Shown here: in pieces, positions 1-6,870 of the stretch
Numbering within the stretch: the stretch's first letter is position 1
Layout of the letters: each line of letters opens with the position of its first letter
Source: Candidatus Planktophila sp.
Lineage (GTDB): Bacteria; Actinomycetota; Actinomycetes; Nanopelagicales; Nanopelagicaceae
DNA length: 33,667 bases
Assembly: GCA_009694515.1 (NCBI GenBank)
Contig: SHUV01000008.1
Location: forward strand, 1 to 33,667
Direction: 5' to 3'
Position numbers and translations under genes: made by a program
Notes under the pieces: model-generated
What the model saw: only the letters and a program-made list of their open reading frames with translations
What the model was told of the DNA's origin: nothing
The model's database searches: none

Positions 1-1
1 C

Positions 2-94
2 AAGTTCAACCGTTATGGAGACATCATCGGTGGAGCTGACGTTGGTGGTTACCTAGTAAAAGATGGGAAGATTAAGTACGACGGGGTTGCTTAA
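2..94 (+). CDS. C-terminal end of a probable branched-chain amino-acid ABC transporter substrate-binding protein (partial)
   Basis: Only the last 30 codons and a TAA stop are in the window; the rest lies upstream. The visible tail is rich in Gly and Asp and ends in a VKDGKIKYDGVA-like strand, which resembles the C-terminal strand of LivK-type periplasmic or lipoprotein-anchored binding proteins. The main argument is position: livH, livM, livG and livF follow on the same strand, and the binding-protein gene is usually first in such clusters. If correct, it captures the amino acid outside the cell and delivers it to LivH/LivM. Identity rests on context more than on sequence, because too little of the protein is visible. 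Confidence 0.65.
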   Translation, partial: KFNRYGDIIGGADVGGYLVKDGKIKYDGVA

Positions 95-134
95 TCCGTT
101 GGTAATTAATTCTTCGCTGTAAATATGAAGTAAT

Positions 135-176
135 GCGTGGCTGCACCCGGATCTCTATTCGGGTGTGGTCACGTTT
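135..176 (+). terminator. Long stem-loop between livK and livH (terminator/attenuator-like)
   Basis: Positions 135-152 pair with 157-174 as an uninterrupted 18-bp stem closed by a 4-nt CTCT loop. The core 144-149/160-165 is perfect Watson-Crick (CACCCG/CGGGTG). Five pairs are G-U wobbles, which work only in RNA read from the + strand. Only a short T tract (174-176) follows, so this may stabilise the livK mRNA 3' end or let a fraction of transcripts through to livHMGF rather than stop transcription fully. Confidence 0.6.
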
Positions 177-185
177 CATAGTTCA

Positions 186-201
186 TCTGTAGTTCAACAG
201 A
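186..201 (+). promoter_or_regulatory. Inverted repeat and possible -10 element directly before livH
   Basis: TCTGT (186-190) and ACAGA (197-201) form a perfect 5-bp inverted repeat with a 6-nt centre, ending one base before the livH ATG. TAGTTC at 190-195 sits 6 nt before the ATG and could be a -10 box for a leaderless transcript, although its last base is C rather than T. No Shine-Dalgarno sequence is visible. Operator, hairpin or chance are all possible. Confidence 0.3.
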
Positions 202-1164
202 ATGGTCGACATGAATTTTTCAGTAATAACGACGCAGTTTTGGTCCCTGATACTTCAGGGGCTAGCACTCGGGCTCATATATTCACTCGTCTCACTCGGG
301 TACACCATGGTGTACGGAGTTTTGAGACTCATTAACTTTGCAAATTCTGAAGTATTTATGCTCGGAACTTTTGCTGTTCTTTGGATCGAGATCAATTTTC
401 TCGGTCACCCAATTAATGCAGAACCCCTGACTGGCTTCAAACTTGTTTACACACTTGTGATAGCCCTTGTTGGTTCCATGATTGCATGCGCAGTAATCGC
501 GGTATTGGTTGAGTTTGTCGCCTATCGACGTCTTCGCTCTCGTGGCGCCGGTCGATTAGCATCTCTAATCTCTGCAATTGGAGTTTCAATTTTCCTTTTG
601 GAATCCATGCGGATGTTCACTGAGTCCAGGCCACAAACTGCCCCACGCCTACTTGATAAGTGGACATTTGGTGAAATTGCAGGTGCCAACTTTAGGATCG
701 ACACGATGTTGGCGATTGTTGCTCCCATCATTATCTTCGTGATCCTGGATCAATTTGTTAACCGCTCTCGACTAGGAAAAGCTATCCGGGCCGTTTCGAT
801 GTCTGAAGAGAATGCGAAGTTGATGGGCATTGATATCAATCGGGTCATTTCACTGACATTCCTCATCGGTGGGCTCACTACAGGTGCGGCGGCTTTCCTT
901 TACACAACCGTATATGAGAACACCGTCTTTAATGTGGGTTTCAATATGGGAATAGCTGCCTTCACTGCGGCAGTGCTCGGCGGTATCGGAAATATCCGCG
1001 GTGCTTTCTACGGAGGTCTTGCGCTAGGAATGCTTGAGCAATTCTCGTCCGCAATCTTAGGGTCACAGTGGAAAGCAGTTACTGTCTTCGTTGTACTCGT
1101 ATTAATACTTCTTTTTAAGCCAAGCGGTCTATTTGGCGAAGCAGTTCAGCAGACGAGGACCTGA
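202..1164 (+). CDS. livH: Branched-chain amino-acid ABC transporter permease LivH
   Basis: This is one of the two membrane subunits of a LIV-I type importer for leucine, isoleucine, valine or related amino acids. The 320-residue protein is hydrophobic throughout with about eight membrane segments. It carries the LivH-type N-terminal region with a GYTMVYGVLRLINFA motif (about residues 33-47) and the cytoplasmic loop SRLGKAIRAVSMSEENAKLMGI that contacts the ATPases. Length matches the family (about 290-320). The ATG at 202 is used; a second ATG at 211 would remove three residues, and neither has a Shine-Dalgarno sequence. The stop codon overlaps the livM ATG by one base (TGATG), which implies translational coupling. 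Substrate range cannot be read from the sequence; urea and other amides are also carried by relatives. Confidence 0.93.
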   Translation: MVDMNFSVITTQFWSLILQGLALGLIYSLVSLGYTMVYGVLRLINFANSEVFMLGTFAVLWIEINFLGHPINAEPLTGFKLVYTLVIALVGSMIACAVIAVLVEFVAYRRLRSRGAGRLASLISAIGVSIFLLESMRMFTESRPQTAPRLLDKWTFGEIAGANFRIDTMLAIVAPIIIFVILDQFVNRSRLGKAIRAVSMSEENAKLMGIDINRVISLTFLIGGLTTGAAAFLYTTVYENTVFNVGFNMGIAAFTAAVLGGIGNIRGAFYGGLALGMLEQFSSAILGSQWKAVTVFVVLVLILLFKPSGLFGEAVQQTRT

Positions 1165-2207
1165 TGGCAAAATTAAGTAACTTCAACCTAAGAGATAAAG
1201 GTGCCGCCATATGGACTGGATGGAGCCGTCCTGTCCGCACTGTTTTTGTTCTCAGTGTCGTAACTTTGGTGGGACTTCTCCCGTTCGCTGCAGCATGGGG
1301 TCCAACAAGTTTTCTTAACACCCCAATTACTTCCTTTGAAAATGTTTTGGTCTATCCCGTAGGGATGTTTGTTCTGATGGCACTCGGACTTAATATCGTT
1401 GTCGGAAAGTCAGGGCTGCTTGACCTTGGTTACATTGCTTTCTTTGCTATCGGTGCATATTCCCAGGCAATTCTCTCCACACTTCATGGGTGGAACACAT
1501 GGCAGATCTTGCCATTCGGAATTCTCTTCGCCATGTTTTCCGGACTTCTTCTCGGACTGCCTGCGCTGCGTTTGAGAGGAGACTACTTAGCAATCATCAC
1601 TCTTGGTTTTGGTGAGATTGTGCGAATCGTTTTCCTTAATTTGTCAGTTACTGGAGGCCCGAATGGAATAGCCGGCATTCCTAACCCGCCAACTATTTTT
1701 GGGTTCGAGTTCAATTTGACCTACCCAGAACATTTCTTCTGGCTTGTCTTTGCCATGATTCTGCTAGTAATTTGGATGATTCGTCGCTTTACCGTGCGCA
1801 GGCCAGGACGAGCTTGGGAAGCTATACGTCAGGACGAGGACGTCGCGGCTCTGATGGGCGTAAATACTCTTGTATACAAGCTTTGGTCATTTGTTATTGG
1901 TGCCGCTGTTGCCGGCGCGGCTGGTGTCATTTATGCATCAAAGGTAATGGTTATTTCACCGGATATGTTTAAGTTTGATGTCTCCATTCTTATTTTGGCT
2001 TGCGTGGTCTTCGGAGGAATTGGAAATATTTGGGGGGTTGTGCTGGGAGCTGGAATTCTTGCCTACCTCCCCGAGAGAATTCGATTCATTTCAGATGCTC
2101 GCCAGGTAATTTTTGGATTGGTTCTCATTATTATGATGAACCTCAGACCTGATGGACTTTTACCACGTAAGAAACGTGAAAAGATTCAAGAGAAGAGGAC
2201 GATGTAA
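1164..2207 (+). CDS. livM: Branched-chain amino-acid ABC transporter permease LivM
   Basis: This is the second membrane subunit, expected to pair with LivH to form the translocation path. It has 347 residues. A short cytoplasmic N-terminus (about 1-25) precedes the first membrane segment, and the family pattern GLNIVVGKSGLLDLGYIAFF lies near residues 74-93. The loop RRPGRAWEAIRQDEDVAALM (about 213-232) is the conserved coupling loop for the ABC ATPases. The C-terminus is strongly basic (RKKREKIQEKR). It begins on the last base of the livH stop and its own TAA overlaps the livG ATG (TAATG), so livH, livM and livG are probably translated as a coupled set. Confidence 0.93.
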   Translation: MAKLSNFNLRDKGAAIWTGWSRPVRTVFVLSVVTLVGLLPFAAAWGPTSFLNTPITSFENVLVYPVGMFVLMALGLNIVVGKSGLLDLGYIAFFAIGAYSQAILSTLHGWNTWQILPFGILFAMFSGLLLGLPALRLRGDYLAIITLGFGEIVRIVFLNLSVTGGPNGIAGIPNPPTIFGFEFNLTYPEHFFWLVFAMILLVIWMIRRFTVRRPGRAWEAIRQDEDVAALMGVNTLVYKLWSFVIGAAVAGAAGVIYASKVMVISPDMFKFDVSILILACVVFGGIGNIWGVVLGAGILAYLPERIRFISDARQVIFGLVLIIMMNLRPDGLLPRKKREKIQEKRTM

Positions 2208-2983
2208 TGTCGAAAAAACTTCTCGAACTTAAGAATGTCACGATAAAATTTGGTGGTGTTACAGCGTTAGATCAGCTGAACTTCCAGGTTGATGAGGGCG
2301 AGATTTGTGCACTCATTGGACCTAACGGAGCTGGGAAAACAACGGTCTTCAACGTAGTAACCGGTGTTTATCCAGTTACTTCTGGTGACATTATATTTAA
2401 TGGTGAGAACCTCAAGGGTAAGCAACGTCATCAGGTTGTTAAAAGCGGCCTTGCGCGTACATTCCAGAATGTGCGCCTTTTTGGAGATATGACAGCGCTG
2501 GAAAATGTCATTACTGCGACAGATGTACATAAGAAGACTGGGCTCGTGCGTGCACTCATTGGCACTCCGTTGAATCGTCGCGAAGAGCGCGAGAGCAAAG
2601 AACGAGCACTAGAACTTCTTGAGTTTATGGGAATCGATCACCGCGCCGATCAGCTAGCGAAGAATCTTCCATATGGTGATCAGCGACGTCTTGAAATCGC
2701 GCGTGCGTTGGGTACTGAACCAAAATTACTTCTCCTTGATGAGCCAGCTGCGGGATTTAACCCGGCGGAGAAGGTTGCTCTGGCTGAAAGCATCAATAAG
2801 ATTCGTGACAAGGGATATACAGTGCTTCTCATTGAACACGACATGTCACTGATTATGGGAATTTCTGATCGTGTTGCAGTGCTGGATTTTGGTCAGAAGA
2901 TTGCAGATGATCTTCCATCGGTTGTGCAAAATGACCCTCGAGTAATTGAGGCCTACCTGGGAGTACCTGCAGATGAATCTTGA
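2207..2983 (+). CDS. livG: Branched-chain amino-acid ABC transporter ATP-binding protein LivG
   Basis: This is one of two cytoplasmic ATPases powering the importer. It has 258 residues. The Walker A motif GPNGAGKT is at 38-45, a LivG-type signature YGDQRRLEIARAL replaces the usual LSGGQ, and the Walker B Asp/catalytic Glu are D178/E179 in LLLLDEPAAG, followed by the switch His in LIEHDM. The FQNVRLF segment after the Walker A half is also typical of LivG. It overlaps both neighbours: its ATG shares a base with the livM stop, and livF starts inside its last codons. Confidence 0.94.
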   Translation: MSKKLLELKNVTIKFGGVTALDQLNFQVDEGEICALIGPNGAGKTTVFNVVTGVYPVTSGDIIFNGENLKGKQRHQVVKSGLARTFQNVRLFGDMTALENVITATDVHKKTGLVRALIGTPLNRREERESKERALELLEFMGIDHRADQLAKNLPYGDQRRLEIARALGTEPKLLLLDEPAAGFNPAEKVALAESINKIRDKGYTVLLIEHDMSLIMGISDRVAVLDFGQKIADDLPSVVQNDPRVIEAYLGVPADES

Positions 2984-3692
2984 AATCAAAGACCTTCGAG
3001 TTCACTACGGCAAGATTGAAGCGATTAAAGGCGTATCAGTTGTTGTCAATCAAGGTGAAATTGTCACTCTGATTGGTGCTAATGGCGCGGGTAAGACAAC
3101 GATTCTTAAAACCATCTCTGGCTTGCGTCCGGTTTCCAGTGGAAGCATCACACTCGATGGTGAAGATATCAACAAGATTCCAGCCCATAAACGGGTAGAT
3201 CTTGGTATTTCGCAGGTCCCTGAAGGTCGTGGAATATTTCCTGGTATGACAGTTCTTGAGAATCTTGAGATGGGAAAGTTCAATCGCAAGGATCGTAAAT
3301 CAGAGATGCAGGAAGATTTGGACCGCATTTATTTCTTGTTCCCTCGTTTGAAGGAGCGCACAGCGCAAGCAGGCGGCACTCTTTCAGGTGGCGAACAGCA
3401 GATGCTAGCGATTGGTCGTGCCCTGATGGCTCGTCCAAAAGTATTGCTCCTTGATGAGCCATCTATGGGGCTAGCACCACAGATGATTGCAAATATTTTC
3501 CGCATCATTACCGAGATTAATAAGCAGGGCGTGACTATTCTCTTGGTTGAGCAAAATGCCCAGCAGGCGCTACAGCGTGCTCATCGTGCCTACATCCTGG
3601 AAACTGGAAACGTAACGAAGGAAGCGAAAGCATCAGATCTACTTAATGATCCAGCTGTACGCGAGGCATACCTAGGAACAGGTGCGCACTAG
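2973..3692 (+). CDS. livF: Branched-chain amino-acid ABC transporter ATP-binding protein LivF
   Basis: This is the second ATPase of the importer, a partner of LivG. From the ATG at 2973 it has 239 residues, the usual LivF length. GANGAGKT is at 35-42, the signature LSGGEQQ at 137-143 and DEP with D161/E162 in LLLLDEPSMGLAP, then LLVEQNAQQAL, a LivF hallmark. The same frame is open upstream to a TTG at 2946, but the ATG is preferred because it has a Shine-Dalgarno-like GGGAG at 2960-2964 and begins at the conserved domain start. The coding region ends 7 bp before the convergent thioesterase gene; transcription probably stops at the hairpin at 3715-3756 inside that gene. Confidence 0.94.
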   Translation: MNLEIKDLRVHYGKIEAIKGVSVVVNQGEIVTLIGANGAGKTTILKTISGLRPVSSGSITLDGEDINKIPAHKRVDLGISQVPEGRGIFPGMTVLENLEMGKFNRKDRKSEMQEDLDRIYFLFPRLKERTAQAGGTLSGGEQQMLAIGRALMARPKVLLLDEPSMGLAPQMIANIFRIITEINKQGVTILLVEQNAQQALQRAHRAYILETGNVTKEAKASDLLNDPAVREAYLGTGAH

Positions 3693-3699
3693 CTTGAAG

Positions 3700-4107
3700 T
3701 TATTTATCTAAAATGAGGCAGGTGATGCGAGCTGTACAAGTTCGCTGACCTGCCTCGTTTGTTATTACGATCTCATAGACACATAACGTGCGTCCCAATG
3801 AAATAGGGGTGGCAACTGCAGTCACCCAACCACTTGTTGCAGATTTATGGTGAGTCGCGTTGATATCAACACCAACAATTTTGCGATCAGGACCAGCATG
3901 TAGTTGCGTTCCAATAGAGCCAAGTGATTCAGCGAGCACAACATTGGCTCCGCCATGGAGCAATCCGATTGGTTGAGTGTTTCCCGCAACCGGCATCCGA
4001 GCAACAAGTCTTTCGGGGGAGACTTCAAGCATCTCGATGCCCATCTTGATATCGAGGGCGCCTTGTCCGCGTTCTTTGATGATTGCTAGGTAATCTGGTT
4101 GCGTCAT
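3700..4107 (-). CDS. Hotdog-fold acyl-CoA thioesterase, MenI/YdiI-like
   Basis: This is a 135-residue single hotdog domain, expected to hydrolyse an acyl- or aroyl-CoA thioester in the cytoplasm. Residues 47-65 read IGLLHGGANVVLAESLGS, with H51-G-G and the candidate catalytic Glu60. VDINATHHKSA follows, and the C-terminus RTCTARITCLIL matches the YdiI/MenI (1,4-dihydroxy-2-naphthoyl-CoA hydrolase) and EntH branch better than the PaaI branch, which has Asp at the Glu60 position. A role in menaquinone synthesis is therefore possible, but no other men gene is nearby and the natural substrate cannot be read. It is divergent from polA (30-bp gap) and convergent with livF (7-bp gap). Its last codons also encode a terminator hairpin. 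TAAACT at 4116-4121 (- strand), 8 nt before the ATG, is a possible -10. Confidence 0.88.
   Translation of the reverse strand: MTQPDYLAIIKERGQGALDIKMGIEMLEVSPERLVARMPVAGNTQPIGLLHGGANVVLAESLGSIGTQLHAGPDRKIVGVDINATHHKSATSGWVTAVATPISLGRTLCVYEIVITNEAGQRTCTARITCLILDK
3715..3766. terminator. Bidirectional terminator hairpin for livF and the thioesterase gene
   Basis: GAGGCAGGT (3715-3723) pairs perfectly with ACCTGCCTC (3748-3756). After a small internal loop, GCGAGCT (3727-3733) pairs with AGTTCGC (3739-3745) with one G-U pair, closed by a 5-nt loop. On the + strand it is followed by T-rich GTTTGTTATT; on the - strand it is followed by ATTTTAG. It can thus end both convergent transcripts. It lies inside the last codons of the thioesterase frame because the gap between the genes is only 7 bp. 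Confidence 0.72.
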
Positions 4108-4125
4108 AGTTGCTGAGTTTATATC

Positions 4126-4131
4126 TAAGAT
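4126..4131 (+). promoter_or_regulatory. Candidate -10 box for a leaderless polA transcript
   Basis: TAAGAT fits the TANNNT form of a sigma-70/SigA-type -10 box and ends 6 nt before the polA ATG, so the start site would fall on or next to the A of ATG. No Shine-Dalgarno sequence is present in the 30-bp divergent gap. No convincing -35 box is seen. Confidence 0.5.
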
Positions 4132-4137
4132 GAGCCT

Positions 4138-6747
4138 ATGACCACGAAGAGATTACTTCTTATCGATGGTCATTCCATGGCATACCGCGCTTTTTTTGCT
4201 CTCCCAGCCGAGAATTTCACTACTGCCCAGGGCCAGCACACCAATGCCATCTATGGTTTTGCAACGATGCTCATCTCGCTTCTAAAAGATGAGAAGCCCA
4301 CCCATGTGGCGGTGGCCTTTGATGTCTCTCGCAAGACGTTTCGCACCGAGATTTTTCCTGAGTACAAGGCAAATCGAGCAAAGACACCTGATGAATTTAG
4401 ATCTCAGATGTCATATTTAAATCAGCTGGTGAAGGGTTTTGGAATCTCTCAATTCTCACTTGAAGGATTTGAGGCAGATGACCTGATTGCCACAATTACC
4501 AAACGTGCAGAGAAGGAGGGCGCGGAGGTATTGATCTGTACCGGAGATCGCGACAGTTTCCAGTTGGTCACGGCTCAAACAACCGTTCTCTATCCCAAGC
4601 GTGGTGTGAGTGAGATGGCGCGCATGACACCGCAATCTGTGCAAGAGAAGTATGGAATGACGCCAGATCAGTATCCGGATTTTGCAGCACTTCGTGGAGA
4701 TCCCAGCGATAACCTCCCATCAATACCAGGCGTCGGTGAAAAGACAGCAGCAAAGTGGGTTGTGGAATTCGGCTCCCTTACCGAATTACTTTCAAAGGCT
4801 GCAACAGTGGGTGGCAAGGTGGGTGAATCACTGCGAGCAAATATCGATAACGTGGTGCGTAACCGTGAACTCACCCAACTCATTCACGATGCTCCCATCA
4901 GCTTTGAAATCGATGCTTTGGCATGGAAGGGAGTTGATGACTCCAACCTCACCGCCCTCTTTGAGCAGTTGGAGTTTAGAACGCTGAAAGATCGCTTGAA
5001 AGCTATCTCAACAACGCCAGTAACTGTGAAAGATGTGCAGAAGAGTAAGAACACTGACTTGGTGCCGTCACTCTTCGGTTCTGAGATAGCTTCTGAAATT
5101 CTTTCGGTTAAAGAGGCTGATGCAAAGATTGCCTCGCATACAGGTCCAATCGCGATTGCATGTGAATTAGTGGACGACCAACTTCAAAGGTATGCCGTGG
5201 CTCTTTCTAAGAGTTCAGCTTTTCTCGTTGATTCACTTGAGATGGGTTCATGGGCAAGTGATGCGAAGGTAGAAAAAATTGCCCATGATGGCAAAGCCAT
5301 TGCTCGCCAAGGAGTTCTCACCGGTGTTGTTTTTGATACCGCACTGGCTGCATATCTGGTTAACCCTGGAGTGCGCGCACAAGAAGTTTCAGATCTACTT
5401 GAACGTTGGGGAGATGGCAGCCAACTTGATGAGTCTTCTGCTGAACAACTCTTATTGACTACGGCATGTGCACTCTTTGGCCTTCGTGATTCACTGACCG
5501 CAGAGCTAGAAAACCGTGGTTTAACTAAGTTATATAACGAACTCGAACTCCCGATTGCAGATTTGCTGGCCATCATGGAGAACCGGGGGATAGCAGTAGA
5601 TAAGAAGGAGCTTCAAACTCTGGCAGCCTTCTTTGATGCCGAGGTCGCGCGCGAGACCAAGAATGCTCATGAGGCAGCCGGACATGAATTTAATGTTGCT
5701 TCCCCTAAACAGTTGCAGGTTGTTCTCTTCGATGAGCTCGGTTTGCCTAAGACTAAGAAGATAAAGACCGGATTTACAACCGATGCCGATGCGCTCTCAT
5801 GGTTATTTGAAAAGACATCGCACCCAGTCTTGGCAGCGCTCTTACGTATTCGAGAGACAAAGAAATTAGCAACGACTATTGAAGGACTTGTTGTTGAAAT
5901 AAAGAAAGATGAGAGAATTCACACTCACTTTGCCCAGACAGTGGCAGCAACAGGGCGCTTATCCTCAGTGGGACCAAATCTGCAGAATATCCCAGTGCGC
6001 ACCGAAGAAGGTCGCAAGATTAGAAACTGCTTTATCGCAGGAAGTGGTTATGATGCACTTCTGACGGCTGACTACAGCCAGATTGAAATGCGCATCATGG
6101 CTCACTTATCAAATGATGAGCATTTATTGGCAGCATTTGAATCTGGCGAAGATCTACATGCAACTGTTGCCGCCGAGGTATTTGTCGTAAAGGCAAGTGA
6201 TGTCGATCCTGAAATGCGCCGGCAAATCAAGGCGATGTCATATGGCCTTGCCTATGGTTTGAGTTCATACGGATTAGCTGTTCAATTAGATCTCACTCCA
6301 CCTGCCGCCCAAGATTTGATGGATCGATACTTCGAACGTTTTGGTGGAATTCGCGATTACTTAAAGACTGTTGTCGATGATGCACGCAAGGTTGGTTACA
6401 CAGAAACAGTAATGGGACGTCGCAGATACTTGCCCGATTTGCTTCATGATAATCGTCAACGGCGAGAGGTAGCAGAGCGCATGGCGCTGAATGCTCCGAT
6501 TCAAGGATCAGCAGCTGACATCATTAAGCAGGCGATGCTTAACGTGCAGCAGGCATTGGTCGCCGGTGATTACAAATCTCGGCTCTTGTTGCAGGTTCAC
6601 GATGAATTGATCCTGGAAGTAGTAAAGAGTGAAGTTGATAAAGTCTCTGATCTTGTCCGTACCCAGATGGGCAGCGCATTTCCACTTAAGGCGCCACTGG
6701 ATGTCTCAGTGGGAATCGGTTCTAGTTGGAATGAAGCGGCTCACTAG
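4138..6747 (+). CDS. polA: DNA polymerase I
   Basis: This repair and Okazaki-fragment-processing polymerase has 869 residues. The N-terminal 5' nuclease (FEN) domain spans about 1-290, with FDVSRKTFRTEIFPEYKANR and the GDRDSFQLV and GDPSDNLPSIPGVGEKTA (helix-hairpin-helix) motifs. The middle 3'-5' exonuclease-like domain (about 310-480) has lost the DxE pair (it reads IACELVDD) and the YxxxD motif, so proofreading is probably absent, as in other actinobacterial and Taq-type Pol I. In the C-terminal polymerase domain, motif A is DYSQIEMRI (D645), motif B runs R694 to Y702 with K698, and motif C is QVHDELILEV. Tyr702 occupies the position of E. coli Phe762. It is divergent from the thioesterase gene and followed by rpsA. 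Confidence 0.98.
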   Translation: MTTKRLLLIDGHSMAYRAFFALPAENFTTAQGQHTNAIYGFATMLISLLKDEKPTHVAVAFDVSRKTFRTEIFPEYKANRAKTPDEFRSQMSYLNQLVKGFGISQFSLEGFEADDLIATITKRAEKEGAEVLICTGDRDSFQLVTAQTTVLYPKRGVSEMARMTPQSVQEKYGMTPDQYPDFAALRGDPSDNLPSIPGVGEKTAAKWVVEFGSLTELLSKAATVGGKVGESLRANIDNVVRNRELTQLIHDAPISFEIDALAWKGVDDSNLTALFEQLEFRTLKDRLKAISTTPVTVKDVQKSKNTDLVPSLFGSEIASEILSVKEADAKIASHTGPIAIACELVDDQLQRYAVALSKSSAFLVDSLEMGSWASDAKVEKIAHDGKAIARQGVLTGVVFDTALAAYLVNPGVRAQEVSDLLERWGDGSQLDESSAEQLLLTTACALFGLRDSLTAELENRGLTKLYNELELPIADLLAIMENRGIAVDKKELQTLAAFFDAEVARETKNAHEAAGHEFNVASPKQLQVVLFDELGLPKTKKIKTGFTTDADALSWLFEKTSHPVLAALLRIRETKKLATTIEGLVVEIKKDERIHTHFAQTVAATGRLSSVGPNLQNIPVRTEEGRKIRNCFIAGSGYDALLTADYSQIEMRIMAHLSNDEHLLAAFESGEDLHATVAAEVFVVKASDVDPEMRRQIKAMSYGLAYGLSSYGLAVQLDLTPPAAQDLMDRYFERFGGIRDYLKTVVDDARKVGYTETVMGRRRYLPDLLHDNRQRREVAERMALNAPIQGSAADIIKQAMLNVQQALVAGDYKSRLLLQVHDELILEVVKSEVDKVSDLVRTQMGSAFPLKAPLDVSVGIGSSWNEAAH

Positions 6748-6797
6748 CGATTTATCTGAATAGCAGGCCCTGGTTGCCCATATTTTGAGGCTGGGAT

Positions 6798-6827
6798 TTG
6801 CTACTAAATCACCTTCGCACGTATTCT
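6798..6827 (+). promoter_or_regulatory. Candidate rpsA promoter
   Basis: In the 123-nt polA-rpsA gap, TTGCTA (6798-6803) and TATTCT (6822-6827) are separated by 18 bp. Transcription would begin near 6834 and leave a leader of about 37 nt holding GGAG at 6863-6866 just before the TTG start. The -35 box matches the TTGACA consensus at 4 of 6 positions. Confidence 0.4.
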
Positions 6828-6870
6828 TGCGCAGTCCCTTCCCTACTACTTTCTATCCCTACGGAGCACC

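Noticed and set aside
2946-2972. TTG-initiated N-terminal extension of livF
   Set aside because: The extra nine codons overlap livG further and are not family-like; the ATG at 2973 has a GGGAG ribosome site and begins at the conserved domain.
5184-5576. 130-codon open frame antisense to polA
   Set aside because: Located opposite the relaxed exonuclease-like domain of polA, Ser-rich and without domain similarity; shadow frame.
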